Assembly: GCF_003260125.1 (NCBI RefSeq)
Contig: NZ_QHKO01000001.1
Span: forward strand, 124,001 to 188,000
DNA: 64,000 bases
From: Lujinxingia litoralis
GTDB taxonomy: Bacteria; Myxococcota_A; Bradymonadia; Bradymonadales; Bradymonadaceae
Reading direction: 5' to 3'
Positions within the stretch are counted from its first letter, which is position 1; each line of letters begins with the position of its first letter. Below the pieces are notes generated by a model. It was not told the origin of the DNA and searched no databases. It saw only the letters and a program-made list of their open reading frames with translations. Shown piece after piece: positions 27,811 through 36,592 of the stretch. Made by a program: the position numbers and the translations under genes.

Positions 27811-29370
27811 ATGCAGATCGGTAATACGATCGCTCAGCGCTATGACCTCCTCGAAGAAATCGGTCGCGGTGGATTTGGCGTTATTTTTCGTGCTCAGGAT
27901 CGGCAGCAACGCCTTCCGGTGGCGCTTAAGATCCTGCACGCCGCCGGTGACCAGCTCACCCAGGAGCAGCTTGAGCAACGCTTTCGCCGAGAAGCGCTGA
28001 TGGCCAGCAGTCTCAAGCACCCGCACTCCATCCGACAATACGACTACGGGCGCTGCTCCGACTGCGGAGCGCTCTACATCGCCATGGAGCTGCTCCATGG
28101 CGAGACACTCGCCGAACGCCTCACCCGCAGCGGCCCCTTCTCCCCGGAGCTGGTCTCGCGGGTGGCGCGCGGCGTGCTCCGTGTCCTGAGCGCAGCACAC
28201 ACCCTCGACATCGTCCACCGCGACTTAAAACCCGCCAACATCATGCTCTGCGCCCACCAGGGCGAAGATGACTTTGTGAAAGTCCTGGATTTTGGCATCG
28301 CCAAGACCATGCTCGGCAATCACGACCTGACCTCCGCCGGGATGGCGCTGGGCAGTCCGACCTACATGCCCCCGGAGCTCTTGCTGGGGAAAGCCCCGGT
28401 TCCCGCCAGCGATCTCTACTCGCTGGGGCTGACCCTGGCCGAGACCATCATCGGCGCGCCCCTGGCCCAGGGGGCCTCCGCGCTGGAGCGCGCCCGCGCG
28501 CAGATCGCTCCCGCGCCGCTGCCCGCGCCCGATGTCCTTATGCAGCACCCCCTATGGCCCTGGCTCTCCCGGGCGCTCGCCAAAGACATCTCCCGGCGTT
28601 TTGCGAGCGCCGAGGACATGCTCCGGGCGCTCGACACCATGATGCCTCCGCCCCAGGCTGCGGCCACGCTCAAACTCGCGGCGATCAGCGGTCCCGGCGC
28701 GCCACTTCGCAGCCAGGACGCTCGCACCATTGAGACCACATTTGAGCCGGAGCCCGAAGAGGTCGAAGGGGCCACTCTGGTCATGGAACTACCTCCCGGT
28801 GGTTTCGCGCCGCCCAACGCACAAAACAAGATCTCCGGCGTTGCCGCCAGCGCCTCCCCCTCTCGCGAGGCTCATCGCTCGCCCCACGCGTCGGCCGAGG
28901 CTGAAGCCGAGGCTGATACCCACAACGATATGCGGCCGCTTCTCGATCGTCTGGAGTCCGATCCCGACGACGCCACCGAAATGATGGAGAACCCGCTGGA
29001 GATGTTGCGCCAGGCCCAGGCCTTGCGGCAGGCCCAGCCCGCATCTCCTTCCCAGGCCCGGTCTCAGGCCCAGGCAACGCATACCGATCAGGGCCCCACT
29101 CCCGTACCGGGCGCAAACCTCACGCCCGGCGCCGGCCTCGCCCGCCGGTCCCACGCGTCTCTAACCCCCGTGGCGCCCACGCAGCCGGCCAGCCGCGGCT
29201 TCGATGCCCCCCCGGCGGCCCCGCACCCCTTCTCGTTCCCCGCAGCGCCGCCGGGGCAACAGCCCGCGCCTCCCTCGCGACGACCGGCCTGGCTCAGCCC
29301 CCTGAATATCTTCGTGGCCGTGCTCTGCGTCCTGGCGCTCGTTCTGCTGGCCATCCTCCTCACACGCTGA
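27811..29370 (+). CDS. Ser/Thr protein kinase with C-terminal membrane anchor
   Basis: 519 residues. Kinase domain 11-275: GRGGFGVIF (18-26), Lys40 in VALKIL, a C-x2-C pair in the N-lobe hinge region (RCSDCG, 82-85), HRDLKPANIML (136-146), DFG (160-162) and PPE (187-189) in place of APE. The remaining 240 residues are disordered, rich in Ala, Pro, Gln and Ser, and end in one membrane span (about 493-517) with four residues after it, so no periplasmic domain exists. GGAG sits five bases before the ATG. Followed by a bidirectional terminator. Confidence 0.93.
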   Translation: MQIGNTIAQRYDLLEEIGRGGFGVIFRAQDRQQRLPVALKILHAAGDQLTQEQLEQRFRREALMASSLKHPHSIRQYDYGRCSDCGALYIAMELLHGETLAERLTRSGPFSPELVSRVARGVLRVLSAAHTLDIVHRDLKPANIMLCAHQGEDDFVKVLDFGIAKTMLGNHDLTSAGMALGSPTYMPPELLLGKAPVPASDLYSLGLTLAETIIGAPLAQGASALERARAQIAPAPLPAPDVLMQHPLWPWLSRALAKDISRRFASAEDMLRALDTMMPPPQAAATLKLAAISGPGAPLRSQDARTIETTFEPEPEEVEGATLVMELPPGGFAPPNAQNKISGVAASASPSREAHRSPHASAEAEAEADTHNDMRPLLDRLESDPDDATEMMENPLEMLRQAQALRQAQPASPSQARSQAQATHTDQGPTPVPGANLTPGAGLARRSHASLTPVAPTQPASRGFDAPPAAPHPFSFPAAPPGQQPAPPSRRPAWLSPLNIFVAVLCVLALVLLAILLTR

Positions 29371-29375
29371 ACCCA

Positions 29376-29419
29376 CAAAAAAGCCCCGCTGCCTGAACTC
29401 AGGCGGCGGGGCTTTTTTT
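29376..29419. terminator. Bidirectional terminator between kinase and rpsU
   Basis: AAAAAAGCCCCGCTGCCTGA (ending 29396) pairs with the segment at 29399-29419 that ends in GGGGCTTTTTTT; about 14 bp of stem with one G-T wobble. A-run on the left and T-run on the right make it work for both the kinase (plus) and rpsU (minus). Confidence 0.88.
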
Positions 29420-29440
29420 AGGCGTTTTGTACGCGGAACC

Positions 29441-29665
29441 TTAACGGTTCTCGCGACGACGCTCTTCCTTGCGGCGACGGCGCTCCGCCTCACGCATCTT
29501 GCGGCGCTTGGCGACGCTGGGCTTCTCGTAGAAGCGGCGACGCTTGAGCTCACGGCTCACACCTTCACGACCAATCTCACGCTTGAGGCGGTTGATGGCG
29601 CGGTTCACGTTGTTGTCACGAACTTCTACTTCGAGCGGGCCGAGCTTGTCGTCTCGTCGGGCCAT
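29441..29665 (-). CDS. rpsU: 30S ribosomal protein S21
   Basis: 74 residues, the usual length. It starts MARRDDKLGPLEVEVRDN, continues with AINRLKREIGREGVSRELKRR and FYEKPSVAKRRKM, and ends in a poly-basic ERRRRKEERRRENR tail, all characteristic of bS21. The protein sits on the 30S platform near the anti-Shine-Dalgarno region and helps initiation. GGAGGAAG precedes the ATG. It is downstream of the nuclease-like gene on the same strand (86 bp apart). Confidence 0.96.
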   Translation of the reverse strand: MARRDDKLGPLEVEVRDNNVNRAINRLKREIGREGVSRELKRRRFYEKPSVAKRRKMREAERRRRKEERRRENR

Positions 29666-29751
29666 AATGAGCTTCCTCCGGATAAAGTGCTAAAATCGAT
29701 GCGGATACCGCGCGCCCCATTTCTGGAGCGTCGCGGTAGAGATCAGGTCAA

Positions 29752-30429
29752 TCAGTTGAGCAGGCGCTGCACGATCGCACCGCCCACCTCCGAGCCACCC
29801 AGACCTTCCGGCGAGAAGACCAGCCAGAAGGTGCGGAAGGCGTCGAGGTCGTTGGCTTCCATCGCGGCCATCAGGTCGAACTCAAAGTAGGTGTTGAGCA
29901 GACCGGAGGAGTCACGGTGGTAGAGGCGCCAGACCTTACCATTGGTAAGAATGCCCCAGTTGGTGCCGGTGTTTCGAAGGTGGCGGTCCACATCGAAGGC
30001 CGGGCTGTAGGTGCCCTCTTCCGACTCGTACTCATCGAGCGAAGCGCCCCAGCTCAGGCAGCGAACCACGCCCAGCGCGTTGGTGAAGAACTCGCGCTCA
30101 CCACGCATGCCCACCACGCGACGGAAATCGTCCGCGGAGTAGAAGAGCGTGAAGTCCGGGCGAACGTCTTCCGCGTCAACACCCTGGGGGGGAGGCTCGG
30201 CCACCGAAGCGCAGTATCCCAGCGCGCGCAGCACGTAGCTCATCCAGTAGTACTGGGTCGCCAGCTCACCGGGGGTCTCTTCGAGCTGCTGCTGGCGCTT
30301 CTCCCAGAGTTCCTCGATCTCGCGCAGCGACTGCTCGATCGCTTCGTTCTCCCACTCGGGGAAGGTCGGCATCTGCTGCAGTCGCTCGTCGACAAAGAAG
30401 TTATTGACGTTCTGAAACACTTCGGCCAT
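29752..30429 (-). CDS. Stand-alone, probably inactive type IIG restriction-nuclease-like domain
   Basis: 225 residues from the ATG at 30429 (GGAG nine bases upstream). The fold resembles the N-terminal nuclease region of type IIG/Eco57I-like restriction-methylation proteins: a helical start with P-x-F-P-x-W, RPDFTLFY (90-97), the segment VVRCLSWGASLDEY (121-134), NTGTNWGILTNGKVWRLYH (153-171) and YFEFDLMAAM...DAFRTFWLVF. In active enzymes the second segment reads roughly V-x-E-A-K-x-W; here E-x-K is replaced by R-C-L, so PD-(D/E)xK catalysis should be lost. No methyltransferase or specificity domain follows, and rpsU is next. A near-consensus promoter drives it. Function unknown. Confidence 0.72.
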   Translation of the reverse strand: MAEVFQNVNNFFVDERLQQMPTFPEWENEAIEQSLREIEELWEKRQQQLEETPGELATQYYWMSYVLRALGYCASVAEPPPQGVDAEDVRPDFTLFYSADDFRRVVGMRGEREFFTNALGVVRCLSWGASLDEYESEEGTYSPAFDVDRHLRNTGTNWGILTNGKVWRLYHRDSSGLLNTYFEFDLMAAMEANDLDAFRTFWLVFSPEGLGGSEVGGAIVQRLLN

Positions 30430-30599
30430 GAGGCTTTTCTCCCTAATGCTCGCGCGGCGCTCCAACAATACAGAAGGTGAGCGCCGAGCGGATGCGTGTA
30501 AGAAACCACGTCTGTCGTGTGCTTTTATGTTTATTCGCGGCAAGTGGCGCGAGGCTATTGGGTCGACCCTGGTTTTACGCAGATCTGGACCGGGGGCGG

Positions 30600-30628
30600 A
30601 ATATAAGTAGGCCCACCAACGGTGTCAA
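30600..30628 (-). promoter_or_regulatory. Near-consensus sigma70 promoter upstream of the nuclease-like gene
   Basis: On the minus strand TTGACA (30623-30628, six of six) is followed after exactly 17 bases by TATATT (30600-30605, five of six). Predicted start of transcription is near 30593, leaving a leader of about 165 bases before the ATG at 30429. It overlaps an imperfect inverted repeat GGCCCACC...GGTGGGCC (30610-30649). Confidence 0.7.
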
Positions 30629-30654
30629 GCACTGACCACCGGGTGGGCCCTGGC

Positions 30655-30675
30655 GAGCGCGCCGCCGGCGCGCTC
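30655..30675 (-). terminator. Hairpin after the large lipoprotein gene
   Basis: Perfect 9-bp stem GAGCGCGCC (30655-30663) / GGCGCGCTC (30667-30675) with a 3-base loop, 17 bases past the stop of the minus-strand lipoprotein gene. No T-tract, so it may need Rho or serve as a 3' barrier. Confidence 0.5.
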
Positions 30676-30691
30676 CGATCCCCGAAGACGC

Positions 30692-32590
30692 TCAGTTCGT
30701 CGCGGTGAACTCGAAGATCACCTGCTCTTCGCGGTTGCTGGAGTCCAACGCCAGCACCGCAAAGCGGTAGTTTCCGGCGACATCGGGCACAAACCTTACG
30801 CTGGAGCCGAAACCACGGGTCAACAGCTCGCTGCCCTCGGGACGCTCCAGAATGTACCAACGCGCGTTAGCCAGGTTGGCCACGCCACCGGCATCGTTCA
30901 GGGTCAGCAAGGTCTCCTGGCCCACCAGCGCCTCGCCGGAGAACGAGGGGGAGACGCTCAGATCCATGGTCGAGGCACCGATCGACACCGCGTTGACCGC
31001 CAGCGTCATCGCGTCAGCCTGCCCGGCATGGTTCGACTCCAGGGTGGCGACCACATTGTGCCGGAACTCGCTCTCACCGGTGTAGATCACCTTCGCGGTG
31101 TGAATGGCTCCCGGCGCCACGGTCCCCTCGAAGCCCTCAAAGCTGAAGAGATCCACATCAGTGGTGGTACCCAGGCCCTGAATATCAACGCCGGTGATCT
31201 CCAGCTCGGTATTGCCGTCGTTGTAGATGGCGACCTCCCGCTCCACCTGCGGACCGTTGGCGCGCAACGAGAAGATCGTCGGGAAGACCTCGCCCACCGC
31301 AACCTCACTGGATGCTCCGAGCAACGTGACAAAGGACTTGTTACCGGCAACCGCATCGTTATGGAGGATCTCCAGGGTGCCCACAGAGGATCCCGTCGCC
31401 GAATCGTCGTACTCCACGATCAGCTCCAGTTCCGAAGGCTCTTCGCCGGTCATCCGAGGCACGCGCGGGCGCTCGGCCCCCGAGGGGAAGTTCGCCAGGA
31501 TATCCTCGCCCTGATACATCACCCGGTAGAACGCGGCGGCCTCGGTCGGAGTCACGCGCAGCTGGGAAATACTCAGCGTGGCACCACCATAATTTCGCAC
31601 CACCAGCGCCCGGGAGTTCGCGTCGGCAAAATCAAGCTGCTGCGGGTCGACCTCAATCGAGGGGGCATCCCCCACGCCCTGGGTCACCTCGATGGTGATC
31701 GCCGGAGACGTGGTCACCGAGCTGCTGGAGAACTGCAGGTTGGTCGAAAACTCCAGCTCCGGCTCGCCCGCTCCCGCCGAGGGGCTGTAGGTCAGGGTGA
31801 AGCTCTCGGTGGAGTTGCCCGCAATCACCCGGTCAAAGACCGGCGGGGTGATTTCAAAAAGATGCGCGTTCTCCCCGAAGTCGCCTCGCTCGATGGTCAG
31901 CGGACTCGGCGCCTGGTTCTCAATGGTGAACTGCGCGCTCTGCGCCACTCCGGCGGTGGCCCCGGTGAACTGAATAAGGCCCGGCTGAAGCACCATCTGG
32001 CCGCTTCCGCCGGCGGTCACAAAGTAGATCGTGGCGTTACCATCTTCGACCACGCCGGCATCATTGGTGGCATTGGTCTCAATGCGCAGCTCGCCACAGT
32101 ACACCTCGGCGATCAGCTCGGGCACCTCGGCGCCGGGCGCCGGGCAACTGATCGTGTCGCCGCGACGCAGCAAGAAGTTCAGGTCGTAGCGGTTCCCCAC
32201 CTCAAAGGGCAGCTCTCCAAACCCGGCGTCCCGGCACACACCACTGGAGAGGCAGACGCCGCCCCCGGCGCACTCCGTATCTTCGGAGCACCTCCCATCG
32301 TCCAGACTGGTGGAGTTGGGACCGTCAAAGTAAGCCTCCAGACGATCGGGGCGAGCGACCCACTCGAGCTTGGTCACCTTCAGCTCGCCTTTGCCGGAGT
32401 TACGCATGATGATCGGCGAGGCGATCGTCGTGGTGCGATCGGCAGGACCGACCTGATCGATGGTGATCGAGGCCTCGTTGAGGTCGATCGTCAGCTCCGG
32501 CACCACATCCGAGCTAAAGTTGTCACCGCCACAGGCGCCCACCACAAGACTCATCAGAGCCACGGCAAGAGGGGTTGTGATACGTTTCAT
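30692..32590 (-). CDS. Large lipoprotein with repeated immunoglobulin-like (choice-of-anchor D-type) domains
   Basis: 632 residues. Signal peptide with lipobox VGAC (Cys20) then GGDNFSSD. A Cys-rich module C-x5-C-x5-C-x5-C (CSEDTECAGGGVC...) lies near residue 100. The remainder is beta-rich with repeated units of the ASH/choice-of-anchor type, recognisable by LTIERGDFGEN, LSISQLRVTP, LEITGVDIQGLG and phrases such as FTLTYSPSAGAG and LELIVEYDDSATG. The last 90 residues form an Ig-like fold ending EEQVIFEFTATN. It should be a surface lipoprotein; ligand unknown. The ATG at 32590 is preferred over a GTG two codons upstream because of GGAAGG spacing. Confidence 0.8.
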   Translation of the reverse strand: MKRITTPLAVALMSLVVGACGGDNFSSDVVPELTIDLNEASITIDQVGPADRTTTIASPIIMRNSGKGELKVTKLEWVARPDRLEAYFDGPNSTSLDDGRCSEDTECAGGGVCLSSGVCRDAGFGELPFEVGNRYDLNFLLRRGDTISCPAPGAEVPELIAEVYCGELRIETNATNDAGVVEDGNATIYFVTAGGSGQMVLQPGLIQFTGATAGVAQSAQFTIENQAPSPLTIERGDFGENAHLFEITPPVFDRVIAGNSTESFTLTYSPSAGAGEPELEFSTNLQFSSSSVTTSPAITIEVTQGVGDAPSIEVDPQQLDFADANSRALVVRNYGGATLSISQLRVTPTEAAAFYRVMYQGEDILANFPSGAERPRVPRMTGEEPSELELIVEYDDSATGSSVGTLEILHNDAVAGNKSFVTLLGASSEVAVGEVFPTIFSLRANGPQVEREVAIYNDGNTELEITGVDIQGLGTTTDVDLFSFEGFEGTVAPGAIHTAKVIYTGESEFRHNVVATLESNHAGQADAMTLAVNAVSIGASTMDLSVSPSFSGEALVGQETLLTLNDAGGVANLANARWYILERPEGSELLTRGFGSSVRFVPDVAGNYRFAVLALDSSNREEQVIFEFTATN

Positions 32591-32715
32591 CTTCACCTTC
32601 CAGATCGTTCAATGAATGGTCAGGTTTGCGTGTCGTCACGCTCAACCGCGATAACCTAGCGGCGGGAGGCCGCCCAATGCAAGCGAGCACCACGCGGCGG
32701 CACCATCGCCTCGTT

Positions 32716-33870
32716 TCAGCAGCCCTGCTGCGGAGGCCCGTCCCCGGAACTCTCCAGCTGGAACGTCGCTACATCGTCCCAGAGCGCGTGGAAACGCTCC
32801 CGGGTAAAGGCCGACCCCGAGATAAACCAGTCCACGTGAGGCGGGGTGTGGTGAGCGTCGTTGAAATGCCCGCACACATCGAGATGATCGGCCACCGTGG
32901 CGTGAATCACCTGCCCATGCACCTGGGAGAGTGTGGGCACCACGCCGTCGTTATCGCGACGCCCGGGCAGATGCCCGAAGGCCTCGATCAGCACCTCTTC
33001 CTGAGCCTGACTCAGCGGGGGGTAATCGCCACTGCGCGCGCTGATGATCTGCAACGCGCGAAAGAGCGCGTGCGACGCGTGCGCGTAGGCATCCAACCCC
33101 AGCCTCCTCACCGTGCTCAACGCAAAGCCGGGCGCCCGGGTGACCACCGAGCCATAGCGCACCGAGGGACGATCGCCGGTCGATGCGTTAAACAGGTCGA
33201 TGGCTCCGGGAGTTAGCTGACCGACCACCGAGCGATCCACGCGGATCTGGTTGAGAAACGCACTGATTTCGTCGCGTCGCTCGGCATCAAAATCCTTGAA
33301 GAGCTCATGATAGAACTGATCCAGGATCGTATTGTCGAGCCCGAGCACCCGGTCCACCCGCGTCACGATCCCTGCCAGTTCGATCAGCGCCCGCAGCGGC
33401 AGACGCCCGAAGCGAAGGGTGTAAATCGTTCCCAGCGAGATCGCGCGCAGGATGTTTTCGCCAAAAAAGTTATTAAAAAAGGTGGCCATCGGCGTCCCCA
33501 GATGCGGACTGGCCACCGTGGTCACCGAGCGCACGCGGCGAGCGAGCGCCTCGACATCGATCTCCGATGCTACCGGCAGCGAGACGTTCTGGGTGACCAA
33601 CAACCGGGTATCAAGCCCCCCGGTGGAATGCCCCACCAGATGAATGGGCCCCGGAGTGTCAGCGTGACGCGCCAGGGCCTCGGCCAACACCGCGCTGCGC
33701 CGGCGAATCGAGCCGGTGGGCAGGGTTGGCACACTGAAAACACTTACGCGATGGCCGGCGCGCGCAAACGCGTCTTCCAGCGCTTCGCGCACGTGATGAA
33801 AGTAGGTGATCCCGCCGAGGTTCGAAAACCCGAAGAAACCCGCGACCAGAAAGACCTGATGATGCGCCAT
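32716..33870 (-). CDS. Alpha/beta hydrolase, lipase-like
   Basis: 384 residues, no signal peptide. It begins with VFLVAGFFGFSNLGG (oxyanion strand), then the nucleophile elbow GHSTGG with Ser82, ASPHLGTPMATFF, the acid region RRDNDGVVPTLSQVHG and a likely catalytic His in DHLDVCGHF, all typical of triacylglycerol-lipase-like or PGAP1-like hydrolases. A mostly helical lid of about 120 residues sits between. It may hydrolyse acylglycerols or esters in the cytoplasm; substrate unknown. Adjacent genes do not clarify its role. Confidence 0.82.
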   Translation of the reverse strand: MAHHQVFLVAGFFGFSNLGGITYFHHVREALEDAFARAGHRVSVFSVPTLPTGSIRRRSAVLAEALARHADTPGPIHLVGHSTGGLDTRLLVTQNVSLPVASEIDVEALARRVRSVTTVASPHLGTPMATFFNNFFGENILRAISLGTIYTLRFGRLPLRALIELAGIVTRVDRVLGLDNTILDQFYHELFKDFDAERRDEISAFLNQIRVDRSVVGQLTPGAIDLFNASTGDRPSVRYGSVVTRAPGFALSTVRRLGLDAYAHASHALFRALQIISARSGDYPPLSQAQEEVLIEAFGHLPGRRDNDGVVPTLSQVHGQVIHATVADHLDVCGHFNDAHHTPPHVDWFISGSAFTRERFHALWDDVATFQLESSGDGPPQQGC

Positions 33871-34045
33871 CGTAACTACCTGCCGGAGGGGCCGAGATAT
33901 CTGAGGCGATATTGTGCACGCTGCCGAAGGGATTGCAAAGGCGGTGGGGGCTAGCCGGGGGGCGTTGGCGTCTTAGGTTTAGTCCGTCGGGTTTGCGGTT
34001 TTGCCAGGGGGGCGCCCGGGGTGTGAAAAGGTGAGGGGGAAACAC

Positions 34046-35833
34046 ATGAGCCACCAGGGAAGAGAAGTGCGTCAGGCGCTCAGCGCCAGGCTTCTGGAAG
34101 TGATCGCGGAGTTTTCCGCGCACCTCCCCGAGGGCACCATTGCTGCCGAACTCAGTCGTCTGGGAGGCGATCTGCGCGTGAACCTGACCCAGGGCCCACC
34201 GGCCACCCTGCCCGAGGCACAGTGGTCCGTGTCGCTCCCGGGCACCCTGGAGGTGCGCGTGGTAGAGCTGGCCGGCTTTGAGCGCATCTGGCGCGCAGTG
34301 CTCACCGAGAGCCGCTTCCGGGTACGCGCGCTGCCCACCCCCAGCGCCCCCCCCGAGCGCGTCCGCCTCTTCGCCCCCTGTGAGCGGGGCTCCCTGACCC
34401 TGCGCGTCCGCCGCAGTCGCATCGAAGCCCAGGCGCTCCTCCTGGAGGTGGAGCGCCCCGGCCTGGCCACCCGTCTGCGCGGCGAAGAGCTTCGTCGGGC
34501 GCTGGGTGCCACCACCCGCTCCGAGCGCACCTCCCTGCCCGCCCCGCCGCCCCCACCTGAGAACGACCTGGAGACCATCGCCCCGACCTACCAGGTGCAG
34601 CTGGAGCAGCGCTCCTTCTGCAACCTCCTCCGCGAGCATCTCGAAGATCCGCGGGCCGGCTACCTCCGTGTAACCCAGCCCCGACGCACCACGACCTTTT
34701 TAGTCGCCGAGCGCGCCGTCTGGGAGGTCTGGCAGGCTCCCCACCCCGAGTCGATCGCGCTCTCCACGCTCCTGCTCCGTGGCGGTCAACTCGATGCTCC
34801 CCAGCTTGCCCGGGCAACCCGGCTCGCCAGCGAACAAAACATCCCCCTGGAAGCTGCCCTCCTGGAGCTAAACCTCCTCTCGCCACGGCGCCTGGCGCTG
34901 ACTCGCCGCGCGCGCATCCTCTACGCCCTCGATCCCACCGGTACCCAGTGGGAACGAGGGCTGGCGAGCTTTCACCCCCTGCCCGAGGCCCCCGCCCTGG
35001 ATCCCTCCACTCGGGTGGAGTTAGGCACCCACCTCTTTGCCCGAACCTTCAAAAAGACACTGTCTCGGGCACCGGAAGACCTGAAACACAGCGCCCGGGC
35101 CCTGGGCCCCGGGCCCTTCAGCCTGCAGGAGCGCCCGGGCCTCCAACGGCGACAACTCGGCGCCACGCCCCAGGCCACTCCGGTGGTGCGCGCACTCTCC
35201 GAGAGGCCTCAGCCGCTGGCGCAGCTCCTGGAATCGGGCGACCCGCCCGAACTCATCGCCGCGACGTTGCTCACCCTGGCCGACTTCGACCTTCTCCGGT
35301 ACTCAACGCCCGACACCCGCCACGCGCTCTCCGGCAACGACATCTTCGGTCATGACGCCCTTCATCGCCATGCCGTCCTGAGGATGGCCGCACGCGCCGA
35401 CGCCGACGATCATTTCGCCTACCTCGACCTGCACTGGTCCGCCTACACGCAGCTTGTCCAACGTGCATACCTGCGCCTGCGCGAACAGGTACTCGCGGCC
35501 TCACTTCCTCCCGACGAAGAGCCACTCAAAGAACGCGTACTCCACAGACTGGACCACGCGCACGACGTGCTCGCGATCCCCGCTCAACGTGCGTGCTACC
35601 GCGCCGAGATCATTGATAATTGGACCTGCCAGACCACTCTGGAGGCCCTTCGCGAACGCCTTGATGAAGCTCGCGAATCCAACGATCTGGCACACGCCTT
35701 CGATCTGGCCCGACGCGTGCTGGAACTCGCCCCCGATTGCGCCTCCACCCGAGCGTTGGTCGCGAACCTGCGCGCCTCACAGGTCCAGCGTGAGGTGCCT
35801 TTCTGCCCGCCGGGAAGGCCCACCGCGTCCTGA
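34046..35833 (+). CDS. Large cytoplasmic protein with J-like C-terminal region, function unknown
   Basis: 595 residues from the ATG at 34046. Three zones are visible: an N-terminal mixed alpha/beta region (1-180); a middle zone with SFCNLLREHLEDPRAGYLRV and LSTLLLRGGQLDAPQLARA (about 195-290) that looks like DUF4388/PATAN-type and type II secretion E N-terminal helices; and about 455-525 with FAYLDLHWSAYTQLVQRAYLRL and RLDHAHDVLAIPAQRACY, the helix pattern of a DnaJ J domain but without HPD. A short TPR-like helical pair ends the protein. Assignment of these domains is by pattern only. Divergent from the lipase-like gene. Confidence 0.6.
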   Translation: MSHQGREVRQALSARLLEVIAEFSAHLPEGTIAAELSRLGGDLRVNLTQGPPATLPEAQWSVSLPGTLEVRVVELAGFERIWRAVLTESRFRVRALPTPSAPPERVRLFAPCERGSLTLRVRRSRIEAQALLLEVERPGLATRLRGEELRRALGATTRSERTSLPAPPPPPENDLETIAPTYQVQLEQRSFCNLLREHLEDPRAGYLRVTQPRRTTTFLVAERAVWEVWQAPHPESIALSTLLLRGGQLDAPQLARATRLASEQNIPLEAALLELNLLSPRRLALTRRARILYALDPTGTQWERGLASFHPLPEAPALDPSTRVELGTHLFARTFKKTLSRAPEDLKHSARALGPGPFSLQERPGLQRRQLGATPQATPVVRALSERPQPLAQLLESGDPPELIAATLLTLADFDLLRYSTPDTRHALSGNDIFGHDALHRHAVLRMAARADADDHFAYLDLHWSAYTQLVQRAYLRLREQVLAASLPPDEEPLKERVLHRLDHAHDVLAIPAQRACYRAEIIDNWTCQTTLEALRERLDEARESNDLAHAFDLARRVLELAPDCASTRALVANLRASQVQREVPFCPPGRPTAS

Positions 35834-35916
35834 ACGTTATACCGATCATCACAGCCTTTTGCGCCTGCACCATGCCTTATCTTTGCCTCGGCCGGGATTG
35901 CAGGCACAATGGCCTC

Positions 35917-36537
35917 ATGAATCTTTCTCCTGAGTGCGAGCCTCCCGTGAGCGACGCCCCCGACATTGCCGACGATAAGTTCATGCGCCGCCTGGCCTGG
36001 CAGAGTGTCGCAATCATGGTGGTGATGTTCGCCCTGACCGCGCTCCTGGGCTACTGGCTGCGCGACCCGATCACCGATCTGGCCACACAATTCGTCCAGT
36101 TACTCGGTGCTCCCGGCATCTTTCTGGGGGTGCTGGCCGCCGATGCCATCAGCTTTCCGATCCCGGCGTCCACCTACCTCTTTGCCGGCGTGGCCTCCGG
36201 CGCGTCGGTGATTCCGGTCCTGATCGCCACCAGCCTGGCCAGCCTGATGGGCGGCGCCCTCGCCTACCTGGTCGGACCGCAGGTCGCTCGCATCCCCTTC
36301 CTGGCGCGTCGCCTGGAGATTTTTCGTCCCCGCGGCGAAGCCCTCTTCAAACGGTGGGGCGCCTGGGCGGTAGGCATCGCCGCGGTCACGCCGATGCCCT
36401 TCTCCATCATTTGTTGGCTGGCGGGCATCTACCGCATGCCCTTCAAGCCCTTCTTCACCGCCACGCTGGTGCGTGTCCCCCGAGTCTGTCTCTACTACGG
36501 ACTCTTTGCGCTGGGCTGGGCCAGCGCCGCTGGCTGA
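35917..36537 (+). CDS. DedA/VTT-domain integral membrane protein
   Basis: 206 residues with about five membrane spans. The VTT (SNARE-associated) core is visible as AADAISFPIPASTYLFAG, ASLMGGALAYLVG, and FKRWGAWAVGIAAVTPMPFS followed by LAGIYRMPFKPFF. The Arg of the usual F-x-P-x-x-R motif is missing and VTPMPFS is found, closer to the YqaA/YdjX branch. Relatives act in lipid transport or membrane homeostasis. The start is uncertain: ATG at 35872 and GTG at 35947 are in frame. The stop codon lies inside the 5' arm of a terminator. Confidence 0.8.
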   Translation: MNLSPECEPPVSDAPDIADDKFMRRLAWQSVAIMVVMFALTALLGYWLRDPITDLATQFVQLLGAPGIFLGVLAADAISFPIPASTYLFAGVASGASVIPVLIATSLASLMGGALAYLVGPQVARIPFLARRLEIFRPRGEALFKRWGAWAVGIAAVTPMPFSIICWLAGIYRMPFKPFFTATLVRVPRVCLYYGLFALGWASAAG

Positions 36538-36563
36538 GCGCAAACCCCGCGCTCAGCCGCTTT
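36532..36563 (+). terminator. Terminator overlapping the DedA-family stop codon
   Basis: Perfect 10-bp stem GGCTGAGCGC (36532-36541) / GCGCTCAGCC (36549-36558) with a 7-base loop; the TGA stop is part of the left arm and a short T-run follows on the plus strand. Confidence 0.65.
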
Positions 36564-36592
36564 CTCCTACACCCCGCCCCCTCGTATCTCAC

